64,000 nt of DNA from Megasphaera hominis (GTDB lineage Bacteria; Bacillota; Negativicutes; Veillonellales; Megasphaeraceae). The translations under genes and the position numbers were made by a program. The DNA is taken from the NCBI RefSeq assembly GCF_014269395.1, contig NZ_JACOGK010000012.1:1-64000 (forward strand). Direction: 5' to 3'. Position 1 is the first letter of the stretch, and each line of letters begins with the position of its first letter. Positions 58,301-64,000 of this stretch are shown piece by piece. The notes under the pieces were generated by a model. It saw nothing but the letters and a program-made list of their open reading frames with translations. It was not told where the DNA came from and searched no databases.

Positions 58301-58672
58301 CATATCCGTATTGGTAATCGTAACGGTATTGTTATTGTCACCCTTCGCGTCAGTGCCGGAACCAGTATCCGCGGCATCCAAGTAGCCAGCGGCGGTAAAG
58401 TCGCCCAGGAGCGGGTTATCCGCAGTCATGCCGGTAACGGACAGGGCGTTGTAGCTGGTCTGCTTCGTATAGTCAGTGCCATACAGCGAATCTGCAGGCT
58501 CAATCGTAGTAACGTATGTTACCTTTGTCAAATCTGCCGGGTCAATTTTCCCGATGGTAATCCCGGGCTTTGTCTCCGCCGTTGTTTCTGCTTGGACTGT
58601 CTGGACATTGATGGCCAGACCGAAAAGGCTGGCCAAAACCAAGGCAGTCAAGGTGCTGTACTGTTTTTTCAT
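52313..58672 (-). CDS. Giant autotransporter adhesin-like outer-membrane protein (copy 3)
   Basis: A 2119-residue protein, calculated about 215 kDa. Signal peptide 1-30 (MKKQYSTLTALVLASLFG...TVQA-E). The passenger (30-1660) consists of several dozen units with N-x-V-x-[LI]-x-x-[SA]-x-[VI]-x-x-x-[VI]-[YL]-G-G. Stretches of short units near the N-terminus (GNAYDNHVTLTNA, TVYGGQT) are nearly identical at DNA level, and Thr/Ala/Ser-rich insertions of 20-60 residues separate units in the middle. Linker from about 1667 (NLGGFQTINFYIAPDAVAG), barrel about 1820-2119 ending TYSATISRAF. I start at the ATG at 58672 behind AAAGGAGAG. A 128-base candidate leader RNA with its own terminator lies upstream. 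Passenger function (adhesion, aggregation) is inferred. Confidence 0.86.
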   Translation of the reverse strand: MKKQYSTLTALVLASLFGLAINVQTVQAETTAETKPGITIGKIDPADLTKVTYVTTIEPADSLYGTDYTKQTSYNALSVTGMTADNPLLGDFTAAGYLDAADTGSGTDAKGDNNNTVTITNTDMTDADAIDVGSIYGGYVTGNTQDTLLTANGNTVTITDDRLQDVYLGSVVGGYTDAGEASGNTVQLTGAYIDKYNNIYIEEDDDFVAGGQTKSGNAHDNHVTLTNADASTVYGGQTSSGNAYSNHVTIKEEVSSEEESDASGYVDTLYGGQTDSGNAYDNHVTLTNAEANTVYGGQTNSGNAYSNDVTINAGAAPGTVYGGFAGSGSIPSSNGGGMVELMTVSLTASLDETATVAAASDTTLPEKLTLSAYKNTVTLNQGSEISDAVYGGAAALGLSSEDFPVEEEYVTNSNLSLADSLTANGTETTGELSSDTANQLTTVSLSAAENEVIGTQAAAGAIYGGAVYAPSVYTPFVPASIAAIQYTDGGANSNTVTLTNMERVSSTFGGYVVNGAQAANLTANANQVKITGDENGQGSWYGTTVGGFNTFGEAANNYVTITGTLLSYPEEIAALQVQSTAAGTQKVPNIGLTTVYGGAVESGSATENHVSITNASASGDLYGGAAGGSVSDLTDSRQVAAAAYTNTTSTSDMTDLLSSSLVSAQAIPSYVDPEGLTSLQLQADKNTVQASSTTVSGSVYGGAAGDSSSSYFSTTMATLSPEISIKADGNTVTLDTNTTIQGSVYGGYAGDGGSLYIPIYLYTVQTAADATETETPLTTLTSSQSASGNKVILTNAAVTSELSANFWHKTSDGDDLPLTGRVGYVLSKGDVYGGYVSLPTPDSLNMNSASTLKASYTLQADHNAVGLTDSPVAGNVVGGFIGTTPYNYFNETVYDEGNTDATSTSAAVDTELQTDTLTIATSDLLGTSLYVVSTGTNAESLAYTLSANNNTVKLVNSDVSSFNKSFLEAARELNSSISETATVSPYSTLVYGGNVIGGYVSLGSSSLSGMTGVAVSNGSSAAASLLATSLVETTSASTADTTAVTGTGTANTGTIETGANHNTVTLINSAVTGAVVPTSYGDELLGGNVYGGYVDFVRSIYMDSTNLPTLSANDNHVTISYQKDATAAFAQVGGGQSFMGDASGNTVGITGKTVTADGETAPNVTISSAFGGSAFMGSADNNSVALDHVDVANPYLSYRYMPYGYSMSSPFGETAGVIGGAAYQGSMSPLETPANATASASNNQVVLIDSSVTTYAEEMADLPVAASGISIIGGYAYHDYAAELAADTTAYTASTHADGNRISLVRSQADTVLGGIAIGISDVTVAEDEAVSLTEDAETPAYKLSLNVSANDNLVQLTDSTVTNIIGAMATAGSTDQDTAITYTNTETANNNRVTLSGSTATQGIIGAIAATGTAAENQVYLGQGSQAESVFGGFSAAGNAQGNQTVLSGSTSKNVFGGYTLLGTATGNTVSLANSQVDVVYGGGTGNTGLDAIQSIMMSMAQAPIFMAGPSAMPTSGGMTASGNTVNISGGTVGSVWGGYAQDATITTYKIPTTDPGTMITVSDSLEASLVQQEGTGTLVPSTLETETITYKSGDASNNTVNLYSGTITGTITGGQSDSGAANNNTVNLYGGTLDKNVSLYGGVSSVESKGNTLNVYSKGNSVTNLGGFQTINFYIAPDAVAGDTMLTVTGNADVDGVIVQAGISDAVKLNVGQLINVAVKDTTSTTEDTSTTDTASTAGTLRKMSLKSNVVTTPTTTSDLTKIASLSMISGMDIVMDDAFIQHKVEIRRLDDNTIVLEIPEDDVPTINPDTKLFAEDRAAAINNIHTASDFAATNAYDGALMAWNDNSEVKEKFTPYLVVGGHDLRADTGSYIDTYGFNANLGFVNRTYQKDYTDTFMPFLEYGNGNYTSHLDDGARGDGNQHYVGAGLLARRDLNNGFHYEAMVHAGKITGDFHGLIHGHMVSYDSSATYVSAMAGAGKIVKKDKDSFDFYGKLFWTHLASDAVQTHSDQGTSQYNLDAVNSYRTRLGFRWTKDLDATSSVYAGLAWNYEFGDNAKARYSTFETPTAGVKGSSALLEIGWQSKITKNHPWGADIKLTGWTGVQRGATYSATISRAF

Positions 58673-58802
58673 TTCTCTCTTTCTCTCCTTTTTGCACATA
58701 CCAGGCACATATCACACGCTAAGTCTTACGACTCCCCCAATGTGTGCCAGTACCTTCCTCCAACACTAATGTAAAAATTCACCTTCTGTATTTTGGTCGC
58801 AC

Positions 58803-58930
58803 AAAAAGGCAATCTCTTACAATTACTTGTACGCGCACAAAGGGATTGCCCAATAGACCTATGGATCTACTACCTGCACGTACCCGTTACATTCCCATAT
58901 TTCCACGTGCAGAAATTAGTAGACTATTCT
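58803..58930 (-). ncRNA. Candidate leader/small RNA with terminator, upstream of autotransporter 3
   Basis: A TATAAT at 58936-58941 (minus strand; weak -35) would start a transcript near 58929. It folds first into CTACTA...CTGCACGT (58922-58905) with ACGTGCAG-G-TAGTAG (58881-58867), a 14-bp stem with a small bulge. It then folds into GGCAATC/GATTGCC (58850-58808), followed by five T. Transcription would end near 58803, some 130 bases before the autotransporter ATG. It could be a free small RNA or an attenuated leader. Confidence 0.5.
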
Positions 58931-59106
58931 GCTCTATTATAAGGGAAACATAGCAAAAAGGAAAGTGTATTCATTATGCAAATTAATCAATAAGGGTATG
59001 ATTTCTATTAGTATGCGTTATCGTTAACTGGCTAACAATCCGCATTATATCACATAGTTTTATTATTTTTAGTTATAAAGTGAAATTGAAGCCGTATGTT
59101 TATAAC

Positions 59107-59157
59107 AAAAAGAAATCCCCTGTATACATCCAAACCAGGAAATATACAGAGGATTTC
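59107..59157 (-). terminator. Terminator of the fourth autotransporter gene
   Basis: GAAATCCTCTGTATA pairs with TATACAGGGGATTTC (one mismatch) and is followed by TTTTTG on the minus strand. It lies 150 bases after the stop codon. Between it and 58941 the sequence is A/T-rich with no gene. Confidence 0.82.
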
Positions 59158-59179
59158 AATCTGATATTCTAATTGTAAT

Positions 59180-59303
59180 AGCTTTCTCCGAGAGCGGAGA
59201 AAGTGGTTCCGAAGGAACCGATAGAGGTTGAATACACAGAAATGAACCCCTTCAGACCCAGTCGCTCCGCGACTGGCCCAGCTCCCCCATAGGTGGCGTC
59301 TTT
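59180..59303. repeat. Mosaic intergenic repeat (modules B and C) downstream of autotransporter 4
   Basis: A module B start (GCTTTCTCCGAGAGCGGAGA, AAGTGGTTCCGAAGGAACCG) is joined to module C (TAGAGGTTGAATACACAGAA, CCAGTCGCTCCGCGACTGG, CCCCCATAGGTGGCG). Module C matches 47637-47710 with two differences. It ends one base from the stop codon. Confidence 0.82.
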
Positions 59304-59304
59304 C

Positions 59305-62300
59305 TTAGAACGCCCGGCTTACTGTCGCACTATACGTTACGCCCCGTTGTACGCCAGCCCAGCCGGTAACGCGTACATCGGCGCCCCAGTCATGGTCTTT
59401 ATCGATCTTGCTTTGCCAACCCAGTTCCAGTAAGCCACTCGAACCCTTGACGCTGGCTGTAGGCGTTTCGAAGGTGCCGTAGCGGACCTGCGCATCGCCG
59501 CCAAATTCATAATTCCAGGCCAGGCCTGCGTAGTACGAGGTCGTCGGACTTACGTCTTTTGTCCAGCGGAAGCCGAGTCTGGTGCGGTACGAGTTGATGG
59601 AATCGAAGTTGTACTGGGACGTTCCCAGGTCAGAGTGCATTTGGACGCTGTCGCTGCCCAGGTGGGTCCAGAATACTTTGCCGTAGTAGTCGATGGAGGT
59701 CGTGTCTTTCTTGACGATCTTCCCTGCTCCGACCATGGCGCTGATGTACGGGGCGCTCGTGTCGTAGCTGACCAGGTGGTTGCGGACGAGGCCGTGGAAG
59801 TCGCCTTTCATTTGACCAGCATGGATGAGGGCTTCGTAGTGGAAGCCGCTCTGGAGATCTCTGCGGGCCAGGAGGCCGGCGCCTACATAGTGCTGGTCGC
59901 CATCGCCGCGGGCGCCGTCGTCGAGGTGGCTCGTGTAGTTGCCATTACCGTATTCGAGGAACGGCATGAGCGTGTCTGTATAGCCCTTTTGATAAACCCG
60001 TTTGACAAAGCCCAGGTTGGCATTGAGGCCTTGTGTATCGATGTAGGAGCCTGTGTCGGCGCGGAGGTCGTGGCCGCCCATGACGAGGTACGGCGTGAAG
60101 TCGCCTTTGATGGCTGTATCGAAGTTCCACGCTGTGAGGGCACCGTCGTAAGCATCACTAGCAGCGAAGTCACTGCTGTTGTTGACGAGGTTCATCGCCG
60201 AGGCTCTATATTCGGAGAAGAGTTTCGTGTCTGTGTTGATGGTCGGCACGTCGTCTTCAGGGATTTCCAGGACGATGGTGTTGTCGTCAATACGATGGAT
60301 TTCCACTTTATTCTGGATAAAGCCGCTGTTCATGACGATGTCCTTATCAGGCATCATGCTCAGGGAGGTTATTTCCGTGAGGTCGTTCGTAGTGTCAACG
60401 CTCATGAGTTTCATCACGCCTGTGTTTTCAGTTTGGGAGGCCGGTTCTTTCACGATGAGGTGGATGTGCTGGCCTTTTTCCAGTTTTACCGAGTCTTCTA
60501 CGGCGGCCTGCACAGCGGCACCGTCTACGTCGGTCGTGCCGGTAACGGTGAGCATCGTATCTTCGGCAACTGCATCAGCCGGCACGTAGAAGTTCATGGT
60601 CTGGAAGTTGCCCAGATTGGTGACGGTATTGCCCTTGGTATACAGGTTCAGCGTGTTGTCTTTGCTTTCCGTGGAGCTGACGCCGCCGTAGAGGCTGACG
60701 CTCTTGTCCAAGGTGCCACCGTAGATGTTGACGATGTTGTTGTCAGCTGCGCCGGAATCGGACTGGCCGCCTGTGATGGTACCGGTAATGGTACCGCCGT
60801 AGATGTTGACGATGTTGTCCGAGGCGGGGCCGCTCTTAATGGAGATGGATATCTGATTGGCGTTTGCATCATTTGGTGCAAGGCTTTCAACATTACTTTC
60901 TATTTCATCGGCAACCTCTTCTTCCCCATCTTCTTCTGTATATGTAGGCAAAGAAAATTCCACATCCTGCGCATAGCCGCCCCAGACAGAGCCCACCGTG
61001 CCGCCGCTAATGGTGACAGTATTTTGGCTGGCTGTAAGATTGGCATTTTCCGGCAGAAGCTGCGCAAGAGTTGAGGTTGATAAACCAAAAGTTACTCCTT
61101 CGGAAAATATCAAGTCTGTACCCAACTGCTGCAGCGCAGAGGCATTGTCGTTGAGGCCCGCTGTGCCGCCATAGACCGTTGTAGCTTCGCTGTCAGAGAG
61201 GAGAACGCTGTTGTTGTCCGCCTGGCCCCGATACATCACAAAACCGCCAATGACAGCGCCTGCTTTTGAGCCCTGCTGGAGGGTTACTTTATTTTCCACG
61301 GCCGAGCCTAGGGCAGTCATACCACCAGCGATGCTGTGACCGGCAGTGGTTCCGGACAGGCTGACCTGGTTTTGGTTTGCCGTAGCAGAGCTGGACGTCT
61401 GCAGCAGGTCCGAAAACGAGGTTGTGCCAGAATTTGCTGCAAGGTTTACTACGGACAGGGCGCAGCCGCCTAGGACACTGCTCTCAACCTTGCTGTCGCG
61501 CAGTACCACCTGATTCCCGTTAGCCTCGGCCCGGGTAGTCACAGTGATTTTTTCAGGAAGCGTTACTTCTTCCAAAGCCGCAGCGCTAGGCAAATACACT
61601 TCATTCTGGCTCTGGGCATAGCCGCCCAGGACCAGCCCGGCAGTGCTGTCTTCCAAATATACCTGGTTGTCATTGGCTGTCGCGGTTTCTGTATACCCTA
61701 TAGTAGATTGCACTGAGCTACCCAACGCGTAAATCCCTTGAGAAACATTGATGTTGGCATAGCCACCATAGACAGAGCCGCCGCGCCGTATGGAATCAAT
61801 GGTACTGCTGCCGTCGGAAAGCGTGATGGACTCTGCCAGCGGAACGGTCACGCTGGTGGCCGCAGATTGGAGCAGTGTCACGTGATTGCGGCTGGCGTCC
61901 AGGGTAATCGTAGTGTCGCTACTGCCTTTTGCTTCACTTGCCGTATCGTTTGCTTGGTCCACTGCCTCCGCGCCTGCTACAGAAACTAACTGCACATCCA
62001 GCAGGGAGGAGCTATCCGTTGCTGCAAATTCTTCAATTTCATCAATTTCCTGCTCAGTTTCATCCTTCGTCGCTGTTTCCACTACGTAGGGGCTGTTTGT
62101 AGGCGATATGCTTGAACCGAGAATCCCTGACGTATCAAAATTGGCAAAGCCGCCATAGACATTGCCGCCGTAGACAATGGCGGAAACACTGCTGTCCACA
62201 TCTACACCCTGGGCGGACAGATCTTCACTGGAAAAGCTTTTACCGGCAACGGTACTATTCTTCAGCCATACGCTATTGTCGCTGACGCTTCCTGTCAGGG

Positions 62301-64000
62301 AATTTGTCTCTGCGACGGTGGAATCCACCGCAGACGGAGAAAAGGGCCCACTGCTGGCCAAGGACGTGTTCAAAAGCTCCGTATTGCCGGTCGCCTGGTC
62401 TGCAGTCAACGCATTCATTTCTGTAGTTTCTTCTTCCAGAGGAACCCTCACATCAGAAATAGCGTTGCCCATGAAACCGCCGTACACCTGGCCGCCTGGG
62501 AGTGTTGTCTGATCCAGGGACACCTGGTTGGCTTTCACGTCCACGTTTAGAACCGTATCACTGCTCCCCGTTATATGTATAGTAGGAGTCGTCTGCACTT
62601 GAACCGCTGCCATACTTATAGTGCTGTTATCAGTCACTATATAGGAATTTCCCGTATTGAAATGTACACTGCCGCCGTAGACATCGCCAGCTACGCTCAA
62701 ATACGTATTAAAAACATTATTTACCGCACTGAGGGTGCTGCCTACGGTGCTCTGGCTCAGCTGCACCGTATTTTGGCTGGCGCTCAGGTTTACCTTCTCA
62801 GACAAAGCTTCATCATAGTAGGTATCTGTGGCAGTCAGCATAGACGCATTGAGGCTATACGCTGCATTAGAAATGATGCTGGAATTAGAAGAACTATAGG
62901 CTACGGCGTCGACCAAGCCGCCGTAAATGCTGCCAGCTGCTGCAGCCCCTTGTTCCAGCAGGACCTGGTTTCGGTCCGCACTGCTTGTCACAGTGGTACT
63001 TCCTTCAACCTTCGGAAATGGACTAACAGATATAAGGCTGGGCATTTCTGTTGTGGTTAGGTAGGTTTCTACTTTGCCGCCGTACACGTTGCCGCCGTGG
63101 GTAATAGTTTCACTGCTGGACTTTGTCAGCTCACTAAGGTCGATAGAAACATTCTCGACAGCTCCGGCGGTCAGCTGCACCGTATTGTCATCGGCCTCAG
63201 CAGCCATCGTAGAGGTGCTTTTCCATTCTGCCTCTGCTGCAGTTGTATTTTCTTCACTAACCATGGAGGTCCCCAGGAAATCTGTGTCCTGTGCTGCAGT
63301 TAGGGCATAGGACGATACTCTGACTTGCTCTTCATCCTCATCTTCCTCAGCAGCGACCTGTACTGTAGAAATAGCCCCCACCGTACCACCATAGATGCTG
63401 CCGGTGATAGCCGCCTTTTCGGCCCCTACATGGTTGCTGTCTGCCTGCTGCGAGTAGCTGTTCTCAACGTCAGGGCCTCCGACTGGTCCCATTAGCATCG
63501 TGCCGGCTGCAGCACCGCCATAGACATTGCCCGTTACGGTCACAGAAGGCTGCAGCTGCACGGTATTCGTATTGGCCTGCTGGGTTATAGCTACCGCACT
63601 GGTGGTCGGGATACTATTGTCTGGTATGACTTCCTCCAGTATAGAGAACCTGGACAGTCCTGCTAGGCCAGTACTATTCACCAGGCCGCCGCCTATATTG
63701 CCGCTTATACTGGAAGCTCCGCCTATGCTGACCGTATTGTTGTTTGTGCGTTGCGTGAGGTAGGCTGTCATGTCAACCTCTGTCGACTCATCTTCGTCGG
63801 CATCAGCCGCTTCTGCTAACAACGATGTTTGGAGGCTAGTATCCATCACTGCTATATTACTCTGATTGTAATTACCGAAATCGATAATAGCATCCGTGTC
63901 TTCGTCCAGGAGGCCGCCATAGACGCCAGCTGTATTTGCCGAAGTTACGCTTACCGTATTGTAATCTGCACTGACGGCCGCGTTAATAGTCACGTCTGTC
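59305..64000 (-). CDS. Giant autotransporter adhesin-like outer-membrane protein (copy 4, 5' end outside window)
   Basis: At least 1565 residues are visible; the frame is open through the right edge, so no start or signal peptide can be given. The passenger has the same Y-G-G-bounded units as copy 3, for example NTVQLQPSVTVTGNVYGGAA, with long Ser/Thr/Glu-rich inserts (EEDEDEEQ, TEEDGEEEVADEIESN). The last passenger units, linker (from about 60610, NLGNFQTMNFYVPADAVA) and barrel (about the last 300 residues, ending TYSATVSRAF) are much closer to copy 3 than to copies 1 and 2. Copies 3 and 4 are therefore recent duplicates or have been homogenised. It is followed by a mosaic repeat and a terminator. 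Confidence 0.86.
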   Translation of the reverse strand, partial: TDVTINAAVSADYNTVSVTSANTAGVYGGLLDEDTDAIIDFGNYNQSNIAVMDTSLQTSLLAEAADADEDESTEVDMTAYLTQRTNNNTVSIGGASSISGNIGGGLVNSTGLAGLSRFSILEEVIPDNSIPTTSAVAITQQANTNTVQLQPSVTVTGNVYGGAAAGTMLMGPVGGPDVENSYSQQADSNHVGAEKAAITGSIYGGTVGAISTVQVAAEEDEDEEQVRVSSYALTAAQDTDFLGTSMVSEENTTAAEAEWKSTSTMAAEADDNTVQLTAGAVENVSIDLSELTKSSSETITHGGNVYGGKVETYLTTTEMPSLISVSPFPKVEGSTTVTSSADRNQVLLEQGAAAAGSIYGGLVDAVAYSSSNSSIISNAAYSLNASMLTATDTYYDEALSEKVNLSASQNTVQLSQSTVGSTLSAVNNVFNTYLSVAGDVYGGSVHFNTGNSYIVTDNSTISMAAVQVQTTPTIHITGSSDTVLNVDVKANQVSLDQTTLPGGQVYGGFMGNAISDVRVPLEEETTEMNALTADQATGNTELLNTSLASSGPFSPSAVDSTVAETNSLTGSVSDNSVWLKNSTVAGKSFSSEDLSAQGVDVDSSVSAIVYGGNVYGGFANFDTSGILGSSISPTNSPYVVETATKDETEQEIDEIEEFAATDSSSLLDVQLVSVAGAEAVDQANDTASEAKGSSDTTITLDASRNHVTLLQSAATSVTVPLAESITLSDGSSTIDSIRRGGSVYGGYANINVSQGIYALGSSVQSTIGYTETATANDNQVYLEDSTAGLVLGGYAQSQNEVYLPSAAALEEVTLPEKITVTTRAEANGNQVVLRDSKVESSVLGGCALSVVNLAANSGTTSFSDLLQTSSSATANQNQVSLSGTTAGHSIAGGMTALGSAVENKVTLQQGSKAGAVIGGFVMYRGQADNNSVLLSDSEATTVYGGTAGLNDNASALQQLGTDLIFSEGVTFGLSTSTLAQLLPENANLTASQNTVTISGGTVGSVWGGYAQDVEFSLPTYTEEDGEEEVADEIESNVESLAPNDANANQISISIKSGPASDNIVNIYGGTITGTITGGQSDSGAADNNIVNIYGGTLDKSVSLYGGVSSTESKDNTLNLYTKGNTVTNLGNFQTMNFYVPADAVAEDTMLTVTGTTDVDGAAVQAAVEDSVKLEKGQHIHLIVKEPASQTENTGVMKLMSVDTTNDLTEITSLSMMPDKDIVMNSGFIQNKVEIHRIDDNTIVLEIPEDDVPTINTDTKLFSEYRASAMNLVNNSSDFAASDAYDGALTAWNFDTAIKGDFTPYLVMGGHDLRADTGSYIDTQGLNANLGFVKRVYQKGYTDTLMPFLEYGNGNYTSHLDDGARGDGDQHYVGAGLLARRDLQSGFHYEALIHAGQMKGDFHGLVRNHLVSYDTSAPYISAMVGAGKIVKKDTTSIDYYGKVFWTHLGSDSVQMHSDLGTSQYNFDSINSYRTRLGFRWTKDVSPTTSYYAGLAWNYEFGGDAQVRYGTFETPTASVKGSSGLLELGWQSKIDKDHDWGADVRVTGWAGVQRGVTYSATVSRAF

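Noticed and set aside
57779-61074. Long plus-strand frames (331 and 479 codons) opposite the autotransporter genes
   Set aside because: They mirror the repeated Gly/Thr/Asn codons of the passenger and barrel regions and have no start signals or recognisable domains.

Overview
The window looks like chromosome from a diderm Firmicute of the Negativicutes (Veillonellaceae; Megasphaera-like is my best guess). The evidence is a mixture: Firmicute-style AGGAGG ribosome binding sites, sigma-A promoters and intrinsic terminators, an anaerobic amino-acid-fermenter gene set (pyruvate:ferredoxin oxidoreductase, aspartate decarboxylation, methionine gamma-lyase), and large outer-membrane autotransporters that need an outer membrane. 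Species was not established. No tRNA, rRNA or CRISPR array was found.

Layout. 1-188: end of an IS3-like element. 0.2-6.4 kb: Sel1-repeat protein, a UvrD-type helicase with an embedded DnaQ-like exonuclease, and a GT39-type membrane glycosyltransferase. 6.6-14.4 kb: aspT-aspD (aspartate:alanine antiport plus decarboxylation), an M20 peptidase, an OPA-family transporter and a methionine gamma-lyase-like enzyme; a compact small-RNA candidate with its own promoter and terminator lies upstream of aspD. 14.7-19.5 kb: nifJ and a divergent LysR regulator. 19.6-27.5 kb: MaoC-like hydratase, lytic transglycosylase, an FMN-binding protein with divergent Rrf2 regulator, a run of three exported proteins followed by an AraC regulator, and two small ribbon-helix-helix proteins. 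27.6-33.4 kb: arsC and a hslO-mtnP-mtnA-ahcY-mtaD operon that removes the SAM by-products methylthioadenosine and S-adenosylhomocysteine. 33.5-36 kb: redox and membrane-lipid type genes. 36-40.4 kb: an NAD-centred operon of two divergent sirtuins of SirTM type, an HD hydrolase and pncB, facing an Rrf2 regulator. 40.6-43.2 kb: iron-type alcohol dehydrogenase and an MFS transporter.

43.8-64 kb holds four consecutive same-strand autotransporter genes (1161, 1374, 2119 and more than 1565 residues). Each has a repeat-rich passenger, a conserved linker and a C-terminal 12-stranded-type barrel ending in Phe. Mosaic intergenic repeats lie downstream of every one of these genes, and a second leader or small-RNA candidate precedes the largest. 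This array, the SirTM-like pair and the two RNA candidates are the most unusual parts of the window.

Functional reading: amino acids (Asp, Met) and pyruvate are degraded anaerobically, and the sulfur and SAM by-products are recycled in the hslO-mtaD operon. The right third is devoted to surface display. Starts were moved from the longest reading frame wherever a ribosome binding site supported an internal start; this is stated per gene. All functional assignments come from motif recognition by eye, not from searches.
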